A stretch of DNA of 16,395 nt from contig RXOD01005026.1 in NCBI GenBank assembly GCA_005223375.1, forward strand, positions 1 to 16,395, written 5' to 3'. Shown piece by piece: positions 1 through 6,948 of this stretch (positions are counted from its first letter, which is position 1; every line of letters begins with the position of its first letter). Below the pieces are notes generated by a model, which ran no database searches, was not told where the DNA came from, and worked only from the letters and a program-made list of their open reading frames with translations. This DNA is from Amoebophrya sp. AT5.2 (taxonomy: Eukaryota; Sar; Dinophyceae; Syndiniales; Amoebophryaceae). The translations under genes were made by a program, and so were the position numbers.

Positions 1-6
1 TGGGCT

Positions 7-947
7 TCAGAACGTCGCGGCTTGGAGGGGCATGTCGGAGGGGGTTCCGGAACGGTTCTTCCAATCCCCATCTTTGACCCCCATCCCCAAAGGCAGCTTG
101 CCCTCCCATGCAAGCAGAAGCCACCCAGCTGCTGCATCATCTTCCGCCGGGCTTCCGGGTTCGAATTTTTTTAAAGTAGTTCCAAGTGAAGTAGAAAAAA
201 TCGCCATAGCAGGCGTGGCCTTCTTATTCCGCAGAAAGGAGGGCAGCAAGGAGGACACCTTGGGCAGCACTTTCGTAGTGGAGGTACCGGCGGAGGCTCC
301 AGCGGCAGCCGCGCCCCCACTCGCTCCGGAAGATCCTGCCCCCGGCTGGCTGGTGGAACTCGAAGTTGGCGCAGCAGTGTTGGCATTTTTCCCGGCTCCG
401 TTCGTTCCATAGCTCGCAGATTTAGCCAGGCTGCTGGAGGAACTGCTTCCCTGGGGTGCAGAAATGCGCTCTGAGATTGTGTCCTCTTTGATACTCGAGA
501 GGCCGCCGCGCGGCGGCGCGGCAAACCGCATCGAAGCAACGGGCGCAGCCTTCTTCGCCGCCTCTGCGGTTTTGCCTTGTTTGTTCCCGGGAAGGTCTTG
601 GGCTGGGGGCGTGTGCGTTTTTATTTAGAAGAGTAGCTTTTGGCAATGCGTTTGCAAAGGCCACGCGAGATGTTCTGTCAGAACAACACCGTTTTGGTTT
701 CATCGCAGCGGTTCCACTACAACTTCTGCGCATGATCAGCTCATGCTCCTGCGAGGACTAGGTGGACAGCGAAGACAAAACAAACATAAAGCGCACAAGC
801 ATAGCCTATAGTACATTGTTCCCGTTTTGGCAGCGGCGCTGGAACGCCAAAAGCAGGCTCTTCATCGGAGTCACTTTCGGTCGCGATTTTGTCAGCTTTC
901 TTCATCCCGGGTTTTGTCGCTTTTGACGAAATTCCGAACGAAGGCAT
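7..947 (-). CDS. Hypothetical Ser/Ala/Gly-rich protein, probable two-exon gene
   Basis: No family recognised. The minus-strand frame ending at TGA (7-9) stays coding-like upstream of its first ATG (529-531), with Lys/Ala-rich residues such as KQGKTAEAAKKAAP, until a TAA at 625-627. A pyrimidine/C-rich acceptor (CACGCCCCCAG) ends at 603. A second ATG-started frame (945-947, context AAAAGATGCC) encodes KKADKIATESDSDEEP and then turns into pyrimidine-tract-like sequence. Joining 947-815 (phase 1, donor GTACTA) to 602-7 gives about 242 aa: an acidic/basic head, a Ser/Ala/Gly-rich middle (SSSSSS, GGAAAAGASAG) and a Trp-containing tail. No signal peptide or membrane segment is convincing, so a soluble, largely disordered protein is inferred. 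The intron is well motivated but the exact donor is not certain; a second phase-1 GT lies nearby (GCTT|GTGCGC). If the intron is wrong, the 174-aa frame 7-531 stands alone. Confidence 0.5.
502..517. repeat. Perfect 16-bp GC-only palindrome inside coding sequence
   Basis: The sequence GCCGCCGCGCGGCGGC reads identically on both strands. It encodes the Ala-Ala-Pro-Pro-Arg-Gly-Gly stretch of the leftmost gene. It probably arises from Ala/Pro/Arg/Gly codon composition, though it could form a strong hairpin. Confidence 0.8.
603..814 (-). other. Probable spliceosomal intron (212 nt) in the leftmost gene
   Basis: Acceptor CACGCCCCCAG ends at 603. A branch-site-like CTTCTAAAT lies about 25-30 nt before it. 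The proposed donor GTACTA starts at 814. Splicing removes in-frame stops and joins two coding-like frames in the same phase (1). The donor choice is inference. Confidence 0.45.
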
Positions 948-1000
948 CTTTTGATGGAGTGGAGTATTTTTTCAAGCCATTTTTGAGCAGACCATTCGAA

Positions 1001-1036
1001 ACACAGGATCACCAACAGACGATGGTGGTCCTGTGT
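1001..1036. repeat. Inverted repeat / hairpin, 14-bp arms
   Basis: The arms ACACAGGATCACCA (1001-1014) and TGGTGGTCCTGTGT (1023-1036) pair over 14 positions, with a single G-T wobble on the plus-strand transcript and a C-A mismatch on the minus-strand one. The loop is 8 nt. It lies in the spacer about 54 nt upstream of the ATG at 947, in the probable 5' leader of the leftmost gene. Possible roles are a leader RNA structure or the end of a small insertion; no flanking target duplication was seen. Confidence 0.75.
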
Positions 1037-1158
1037 AGCCCTCTGCGAACATGTGCAGCCTCCTCTTTTGAAAAAATCTCTCCAATCACGTCCCGCTTTG
1101 AGTGTACTCTCGTCGCCGTCGCTCGCACTTCGGCGCTTCCTGCCTCTCAAATTTAGAT

Positions 1159-1580
1159 TTACGCTAATTTTGCGCTCTCGTCTTCGCTGGCGTATGCCGT
1201 TTTGGAGACAATGACAACCCGCCGACTGCTAGTATCGATGCGCATTACGCACGCCTCGCGGTCGCGCTGCCCGGCTCGACAAACCCAAACGTCGCCATGG
1301 AATAACCCTCGCCTTTGTTCTTCACTGTTGCTTTGGTAAACTTGAAGTCGCACATTCGTCGCTGCTGGTCGCCCTGTCTGTTACTTGCGTTGGCGTTCTG
1401 CTGGTCATTTGATTCTACATCTACTGAAGATGGTAACAGTACTTCTGAATGGCACATCCCCACTCGGTTCAATTTCTGCCTCGGGCTGAGGCTCTGAGGC
1501 TCTGCCAGGCAGAACTGCAAAAGCAATTGCTTTGGTATCGCTGCTTCGTTGCACTTCGTTATCGTAATCGTTGCAAGCAT
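1159..1580 (-). CDS. Coding-like region in two overlapping frames, uncertain gene
   Basis: Not recognised. Frame A opens after a TAA at 1638-1640, has its first ATG at 1578-1580 and ends at TAA 1245-1247 (111 aa). It contains protein-like runs such as CDFKFTKATVKNKGEGYSM. Frame B overlaps it, runs 1353-1159 and ends with ACVMRIDTSSRRVVIVSKTA followed by an acidic tail and TAA. The N-terminal half looks better in A and the C-terminal end better in B. One gene with a small unresolved intron around 1250-1330, or a frameshift, is the simplest reading. The ATG is about 70 nt downstream of the stop of the preceding gene, so this could be a compact separate gene or a 3' exon of that gene. Either frame could also be chance. 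Confidence 0.35.
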
Positions 1581-1651
1581 GATATTATCGATTTTCTCCG
1601 CTTCCGCTGGCTGCCGTTCTGTATCTGTATCCTCGCTTTACTTTTTGCTGC

Positions 1652-4285
1652 TCAGCGCTTCAAGCAGTCTTCCCTTGCCCGCCAAGGGTGGTGTAGATTC
1701 ATCAAATCAAGCGTGGGCCAGGTACGGCTCACGTAGCCCTGCACAACAGGAACTACAACGTTTTCCCTTGTCCGCTCGCTGAAGGCGTCGCGTTGCTTGA
1801 AAACGGCTCCGAAAGGCGTCCAGCTGTCTGCGCTCTGAATGCTCCATGTGGCGCGGAATTCGGGGCTCGATGCTGCGTCTGTGGACGGAAGGAGCTTCTC
1901 GCTGAGGAGCTTCAACTGTGCTCCAACGAGGCCCTCGTTGCGACCTCGACCATCCGCAGCTTCCGTGTCGACGTACAGGTATCTCCTCACCTGCAGCTCT
2001 CGCTTCTCCTCCAGGGTTTTGTGCCCCGAGTGCAGATACGACACCGTCTTCGCTGGTAGTTTAATGTTTGCTGCATCCTCGTCGGTGATGATCAAGTCGA
2101 TCACGACGTTGTTTCTGCTACTTGGCATCATCTTCCGCTGCAAGTACTTGAAGGTTGCTGTGCTATTGGAAAAGAACGCGTTCTCCCGCGCCCTCTGCGG
2201 GAAAAAGCGCTGCAAAAACTGCTTGGCGAAGGCCGTCCATTTACCACCGCCCTCCTTCGTGTTCTCCACCAGCAAGAACGGCTGCGCAGGCCGGTAGTAC
2301 AGTGCGGAAACGATGGCTCCAATCACCTCGATGAGGGTGATGAATCCCGCCCACGCGTTCCACATGTTTTCCTTGGAAAACGCCGGCAAGGTTTCCAGCG
2401 TCGCCAGCGGGAAAGCGGAGAACAGCCAGTGCGGAACCGCAGATCTTCCAACCTTTGCCACTTTGCGGCGGTTGGTCGCGATGTTGTCGACGTCGGTGAC
2501 TGCCGTAACAGCCGTTGCGCGGTTGTAACTGCAGGGAACTGCGAGTCCATCGTCCTCGTCGGTCGGATTCAATCGCTCGCGAAGAACCTCGAGCGTTTTC
2601 TCCACGAAAGGCGGCGTGGACACTTGAACTTGCGTAGAGGTTGTGGGCGTACTCGGGGTGGTTTGCTTGGGAAGATCTCCTGCTTTCACGAGCATTGACG
2701 CTGCCGCGAAAGTTCTGCTCATGTTCGCCAGGTTCGCCTCGGATCCAGCGCCTTCGTTCCTGCAGTGGGGAAAAATCGCATTCCGCAGCAGATAGTGGCA
2801 GTCTTCGCGTGTTAGCCCCAACGACACTGTCCGCTCGCACTTTTCGGCCAAAGTGTTACAGGACAGACGATCCGTTTTGAGAAAGAACAGTGGCGCGGTC
2901 AGGATCCGGACGGAGAAAAGGTGCGGAGAAATGATTCGGTTTGCGAGCAATGTACTGCCGTCGTCCATTCCGAAGTTCGACTCATCGACGAGTATCGTCC
3001 TTTCGGACAGCGTAGAAGATGCAACGCCGCTGAAATTCGTGAAAGTGACATTCCATCGCTTCAGCCTCCTGCGCGATCGCTCCGCTTCCGTCGCCAGTTC
3101 TGTACAGACGTGGCAGGCTTCTCCCGAAGGCTCTGCTTTCTCGTCTGCCGCGAGCGGAGAAGACTCATTAAAATCTGATTCGGTGTGCAACCTCGGCTGC
3201 TCGTTCAAGCAGAGTTCCTCGAATTCTCGATACACGTAGAAGAAAGCATGCGCCGCCACCGAAGACGTCGCCGGACCGGGCATCATTGCGAAGACGTCTG
3301 GAATTCCGTCTCGGCTGCGGGTCACGATGCCCACGGATGTCAATACCGCATTTTTTGCCTTGTTTGCAGCTTCCGGCGCATCTGCAGCGGTACATGAAGA
3401 CGATCTAGACGAGCCCCAGGAACTTTGCTGCACGAACTGCCGTGCGTGCCATGAGCTCGACAACGGCAGGGGCCACACGTAGTCTGTGCGCAGGCGCAGT
3501 ATCCAATCGTAGCGCGTACCAGTCTTGAACTCGTAGTGGCGAAGCGAGTCAAGGCAGATGTCATTCTTAAGCCATTGGCCCTGCCAAGCACAAATACGTT
3601 TCTCCGATGACCAAATGGATGTCGCATCCGGGGCGCAGAACGTCGTCGGCCATTTACGACAGCCGGTCCGGCACGGAGGCCGCCATGAGGAGGTTGACGC
3701 GTCCACCCGAGGATCATTATGGTCGCCGCTAGCGTCCGTTCTTTCGTTTGTGAGGGCGGGAATTCGCCTTCTCGAGATCAGAGATCTTCGTGGCCGAGAA
3801 AAGTCTTCCCGCCCGTGGTGAGAACCTTCTCCGTCTGGCCGATGTTGCAAGTCGACGCCCCCGTCCTCTGCGCATGTCACTTCGTGCGACGTGCCGCCAC
3901 CAGCTCTCGAGAAGTCCGTCTGCCAGCGAACAAACCGGTCCTCTGCGTCGTACAAAATCAGGCTCTTCGGGTTCCAGGCCGTCCCTGCGGTGAAGACCTC
4001 GTCTATCACGGTTGTTGGGATGTCGGCGTGCTCTAGACTGCGGTCGCGATCCTGGTGCTTGGCCACGCTGTTTTGCAGTGAAACCACGAAAAAGCTATGC
4101 ACTGCCCCGCCAAAGCCGTTTCGAAAGTCCTCTATAACGTTGGCGCGCAGATTGGCGCGGAGGTGCTGCCCAAACCCGTTCGTGTCATCCACGAAACCAC
4201 GCAGCTGTCCAAACCAACAGGCGGCAGTCAACATGTTGCTGGTCGAGGACGCCGGTGCGTTCGGTTCCCACCTTGTTCGGTGCAA
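1652..4285 (-). CDS. Putative glycosyltransferase-like (DUF7796-type) protein with one membrane segment
   Basis: An uninterrupted 877-codon frame ends at TGA 1652-1654. Residues about 18-110 include LRGFVDDTNGFGQ and a segment with FFVVSLQNS; residues about 240-345 include the block YDWILRLRTDYVW followed by PLP, then DVFAMMPGPA and an aromatic stretch. This order (R-x-R-x-D-x-x-W, then D-x-F-x-M-M-P) resembles uncharacterised glycosyltransferase-like proteins of plants, algae and dinoflagellates. That match is from memory and tentative. A strongly hydrophobic stretch at about 645-664 (FITLIEVIGAIVSALYY) should span a membrane, which fits a Golgi/ER or surface protein. The remaining 200 residues are soluble-looking and unassigned. 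The frame is open upstream to a TGA at 4355-4357 but has no ATG before 4232-4234, so either translation starts there (860 aa) or a short exon precedes it: ATG 4450-4452 encoding MKKKMVEVALHLL, spliced 4369 to 4309. Confidence 0.6.
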   Translation of the reverse strand: MHRTRWEPNAPASSTSNMLTAACWFGQLRGFVDDTNGFGQHLRANLRANVIEDFRNGFGGAVHSFFVVSLQNSVAKHQDRDRSLEHADIPTTVIDEVFTAGTAWNPKSLILYDAEDRFVRWQTDFSRAGGGTSHEVTCAEDGGVDLQHRPDGEGSHHGREDFSRPRRSLISRRRIPALTNERTDASGDHNDPRVDASTSSWRPPCRTGCRKWPTTFCAPDATSIWSSEKRICAWQGQWLKNDICLDSLRHYEFKTGTRYDWILRLRTDYVWPLPLSSSWHARQFVQQSSWGSSRSSSCTAADAPEAANKAKNAVLTSVGIVTRSRDGIPDVFAMMPGPATSSVAAHAFFYVYREFEELCLNEQPRLHTESDFNESSPLAADEKAEPSGEACHVCTELATEAERSRRRLKRWNVTFTNFSGVASSTLSERTILVDESNFGMDDGSTLLANRIISPHLFSVRILTAPLFFLKTDRLSCNTLAEKCERTVSLGLTREDCHYLLRNAIFPHCRNEGAGSEANLANMSRTFAAASMLVKAGDLPKQTTPSTPTTSTQVQVSTPPFVEKTLEVLRERLNPTDEDDGLAVPCSYNRATAVTAVTDVDNIATNRRKVAKVGRSAVPHWLFSAFPLATLETLPAFSKENMWNAWAGFITLIEVIGAIVSALYYRPAQPFLLVENTKEGGGKWTAFAKQFLQRFFPQRARENAFFSNSTATFKYLQRKMMPSSRNNVVIDLIITDEDAANIKLPAKTVSYLHSGHKTLEEKRELQVRRYLYVDTEAADGRGRNEGLVGAQLKLLSEKLLPSTDAASSPEFRATWSIQSADSWTPFGAVFKQRDAFSERTRENVVVPVVQGYVSRTWPTLDLMNLHHPWRAREDCLKR

Positions 4286-4309
4286 CCTCCTGAATGAAGA
4301 AGATCGGAC

Positions 4310-4368
4310 CTGGGAGGACCCCCAAGCGAAGGGTGGAAGGAAGTTGAACCTATTTCATCGGAGTGCAC
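4310..4368 (-). other. Candidate 59-nt intron at the 5' end of the glycosyltransferase-like gene
   Basis: The donor GTGCAC starts at 4368. The pyrimidine-rich acceptor GGGGTCCTCCCAG ends at 4310. Both are phase 0, joining a 28-codon ATG-started exon (4452-4369) to the long frame. A different acceptor (CTTCTTCATTCAG, ending near 4289) is stronger to the eye but puts the first exon out of frame with the donors I can find. Confidence 0.3.
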
Positions 4369-4632
4369 GAACGCGCTTGCATGGGTGGAAGCGAGTGCGC
4401 GTGCGGAAAGATTCAGTAGATGTAGAGCGACCTCGACCATCTTCTTCTTCATCCGTGAATAGAGTTCGCTGAGGCTTTCTGTTTTCGCCAACCCCACCTC
4501 CGGCCGCAGAACTCTTCATCACCTCTCATGATCACCCACATGCTCGCGAACCAAAGCGAAAGACCACTCCTTCATACTTACATACAAGTAGAGAGACTGG
4601 ATTTGCTACGGCAACAAGAAATGACAGTCGTG

Positions 4633-4651
4633 CTCTCTGAAGTTCAGAGAG
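4633..4651. repeat. Perfect 9-bp inverted repeat with 1-nt centre
   Basis: CTCTCTGAA and TTCAGAGAG flank a single G. On the minus strand the arm overlaps the TGA (4644-4646) that closes the small reading frame described at 4644-5038. The loop would have to open because the spacer is only 1 nt, so it may instead act as a duplex palindrome or be fortuitous. Confidence 0.7.
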
Positions 4652-5038
4652 AGTCTGATTCATCTGACGATAACGAACCTCCACCTGAAGTTGATGTTGA
4701 AGAACATAAGTTAGTATAGTAAATTGGAAGGACGCTTTCCACATCCTTGTGCGCGTGCCGCGCCTCCTGCTTGCAGAGCCAGTGCATGTCTTCCTGTGGC
4801 AGATCGGGTTGTTTATGTTTCGACATGTCATGCTACGCGTCGCGGCGACTGTAGTCATTGTCGTGGTCGTCTGACATACTTAATTGCGTTTGATGCTAGT
4901 CCTTCCAGAAAAAGAAAACTCACCCACAGCATCTTCTGTGTGGTCACAGAAGATACACGCTACGATATCCGCCACACCTCCGACTGTAGTTTGCGGGTCA
5001 GCTCGAGGAGCACCGCAGGGAAGTATGAGCCGCTCCAT
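4644..5038 (-). CDS. Possible small two-exon gene (about 51 aa)
   Basis: Not recognised. Exon 1 starts at ATG 5036-5038 (MERLILPCGAPRADPQ...) and runs to a consensus donor G|GTGAGT at 4924/4923. A pyrimidine-rich acceptor (TCCTATCCTGTCAG) lies about 65 nt upstream of the ATG, near 5103, within 90 nt of the DUF285 stop. Exon 2 follows a textbook 3' splice site and adds GGGSLSSDESDSL before TGA 4644-4646, in phase 1. The exon-1 frame is open further upstream (IAIDEDVLPEF), so it could instead be a 3' exon of the DUF285 gene, using a weak donor GTACCG in its last codons (phase 2 matches). A competing unspliced frame (4826-4644, MSKHKQPDLPQEDM...) ends at the same stop and reads through the proposed intron. 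Confidence 0.35.
4685..4923 (-). other. Probable spliceosomal intron (239 nt) with TACTAAC branch site
   Basis: The donor GTGAGT starts at 4923 and is followed by a T-rich stretch. TACTAAC is at 4710-4716, a pyrimidine-rich stretch follows, and the acceptor CAACTTCAG ends at 4685, about 26 nt after the branch A. All four signals match the spliceosomal consensus. A second good donor, GTAAGT, follows near 4586-4591 on the same strand, so splicing may continue past the TGA. Confidence 0.55.
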
Positions 5039-5188
5039 CGGGTTCCGAAACGAGCACTCCCCCCGGAATTCCGGGAGCACGTCTTCGTCTATCGCTATCC
5101 TGACAGGATAGGACGAAGATCTATCCGCCGAATCGCCTGCAGGACCGGTCCCCTATCGTGATGGCACCTGTGGCTTGCGTTTGCGATA

Positions 5189-6349
5189 TTAGAAAATCGG
5201 AATGAGCAGCTCATCCTCTCCTTCCTGCGGCGCCGATTCCCGGTACAAGTCTGGAGCTGCGGACAAAATCCGGCGCCGGTCCCAGCCTGCTGCCAGGAAT
5301 TTCTCGACTGCGCCTTCATAATCATTCATCAGCGGGTCGCAGTCGAAGAACATGTTGTTGTACGCCTCCACCGCACTCAGATCCCACTCAAACACGCACG
5401 ACCACTGGGAAAAGCCGCGGCAATCTCGAAACATGCCCTGCACGTCGCGCACCATGCCCGTGTTTCGGAAGTCCAGCCGTGTGCCGCCATTGAAGCCCCC
5501 GCAAGCGGTGAACATCTCGAACATCGTTCTGCAAGATGAGCAATCCCACTGGAGGCTCTGACTGAAGCTCCTGCACAGGTAAAACATGCCCCGCATGTTC
5601 TTGCAGGCGCCAGTAGCCCACTTATCGAGTGGCGAATTGAAGGCAGTGCAGTGAGCGAACATCTTCTCCATGGTTGTTACGCTGGAGACATCCCACTCGT
5701 TCAGATCGCAGTTAAAGCCCCTGCTTCCTGCGAACATGCTGGCCATGTTCTCGACTCCCCTTGTTTTCCAAGCGGAAATATCCGGGTTAAAGTGGTGCGT
5801 CTGTGTATGCTCGAACAGACTCGATAGGTCGGCAATGGCGGAGACATCCCAGTGTCGTATTGGGCCATGCTTTTCCTGCAAATCTGCCAGCGCCTTCCGC
5901 TCGCTCGTTTTTGCGCCCGGTCGCATACCGCGCACCATACAGCGGCATGCGGCGTCGAGCGTCTCCCGGGCAGTGAACGGCTCGAAGTATCTGATCACGA
6001 AGCCAACGCCCTCTATCGCGGCACCTCCGGCCCTAAAGTATTGGACGGGTATGAGTAAGTTGTCGCCGAGCGTAACCTTCAAAGCGTCGCCGTCCACCAT
6101 GCCTGCGACGTCGGGCGTGCCAACCAAAAACACCTGGCTCTCTGCGACGATTTTGTTGGTGCACCCGATGTCCCGCCATCGCCGCGCGATCTCCTCCTTG
6201 AGATCGCGCACGGCGATCAGACGGGCGGCATCTTCAGGGTGTTCGATCACCGCAGCGAGCAGCTCGTCGCTAAAAGCGAACAAGTCGCCGTTCATCTCAC
6301 GGCGGAAATAGAGCGGCTCTTGTTGAGCGGGAACCGGATCCATCTCCAT
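5189..6349 (-). CDS. BspA-like leucine-rich-type repeat protein (DUF285)
   Basis: About 386 aa from the first in-frame ATG (6347-6349) to TAA 5189-5191. The C-terminal half (residues about 160-335) holds six or seven imperfect repeats of about 23-25 residues, with signatures such as WDVSSVTTMEKMF, ENMASMFAGSRGFN, NMRGMFYLCRSF and WDLSAVEAYNNMFFDC. The W-D-V-S...M...MF...A..F pattern is diagnostic of DUF285 (PF03382), which forms BspA-type LRR-like solenoids. These are widespread, often expanded, in protists and some bacteria, where they can mediate protein binding or adhesion. The N-terminal 150 residues are not recognised; one helical stretch (LLAAVIEHPEDAARLIAVRDL) could be F-box-like but is not convincing. 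No signal peptide follows the chosen ATG. The frame stays open upstream to TAG 6464-6466 without an ATG but with protein-like sequence (LNLSIKINLPKWHP), so a 5' exon may be missing. Confidence 0.85.
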   Translation of the reverse strand: MEMDPVPAQQEPLYFRREMNGDLFAFSDELLAAVIEHPEDAARLIAVRDLKEEIARRWRDIGCTNKIVAESQVFLVGTPDVAGMVDGDALKVTLGDNLLIPVQYFRAGGAAIEGVGFVIRYFEPFTARETLDAACRCMVRGMRPGAKTSERKALADLQEKHGPIRHWDVSAIADLSSLFEHTQTHHFNPDISAWKTRGVENMASMFAGSRGFNCDLNEWDVSSVTTMEKMFAHCTAFNSPLDKWATGACKNMRGMFYLCRSFSQSLQWDCSSCRTMFEMFTACGGFNGGTRLDFRNTGMVRDVQGMFRDCRGFSQWSCVFEWDLSAVEAYNNMFFDCDPLMNDYEGAVEKFLAAGWDRRRILSAAPDLYRESAPQEGEDELLIPIF

Positions 6350-6948
6350 GCTTTCGATGGGATGCCACTTAGGTAGGTTGATCTTGATGCTCAAATTCAA
6401 AACCTCTCCTCGAGTTAAATTCTCGTTCTGGTGTGCTTTTATTCTAGTGGCACGAATATGAGGCTATGACCATGCGACTCAAACCTGTGGTCTCGCGTTC
6501 ACAAACAAGTTCGTGAGCTGACAGCGGCAGCGCAAGCTGATGATCCGTGCTCTGAACGGCATAAATGGATCAACGGACGACAGGAGCGCATGGCTTCCTG
6601 CTGTTCCTGTCTTTTTCTTCTTCATCATCATCCTGCTTATAGCAGTCGTTGTCGTAGCAAGAATGGCAGTCTTGCCGCCTGCTCGTCCACTGAAGCATAT
6701 TTTCCACTTGGTGTTTCCACCTTCTGCAAGCTGCATGACGTAGCCAGTATCTGCTTAAAGAGAGCGACGCACTCGCAAAAGTAAGAAAGTAGATGTAGAA
6801 TAACGATAAACCAGAATGATATAAAAAATGTGTGTGGTTCGTTGTGGCAAAAAAACGCACTTTGCGTTGGCGGGCGCGGGGGGCTGCTGGATTTCCAAAG
6901 ATACGACATCCCGACCACGAGGAACCGCAATCAAAAAGAGGGCCCGCA
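6350..6948 (-). other. Spacer upstream of the DUF285 gene with a weak ORF
   Basis: About 600 nt separate the TAG of the disordered-protein gene (6949-6951) from the DUF285 ATG. It contains an ATG-started 85-codon minus-strand frame (6736-6479; MQLAEGGNTKWKICFSGR...MMMKKKK) and overlapping frames, one with the Cys-rich stretch CHSCYDNDC. An acceptor-like TTCGTGCCACTAG near 6446 would open the DUF285 frame upstream of its first ATG. A short upstream exon of that gene may lie here, but no donor/acceptor pair was convincing. The poly-T/T-rich stretch on the minus strand around 6800-6850 looks like untranslated DNA. Confidence 0.3.

Noticed and set aside
498..520. GC-rich palindrome as a terminator or origin
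   Set aside because: It lies in coding sequence and follows from Ala/Pro/Arg/Gly codons; no T-tract or other supporting signal.
5670..6311. 213-codon plus-strand ORF opposite the DUF285 gene
   Set aside because: The minus-strand frame has unmistakable DUF285 repeats; the plus-strand frame is its shadow.
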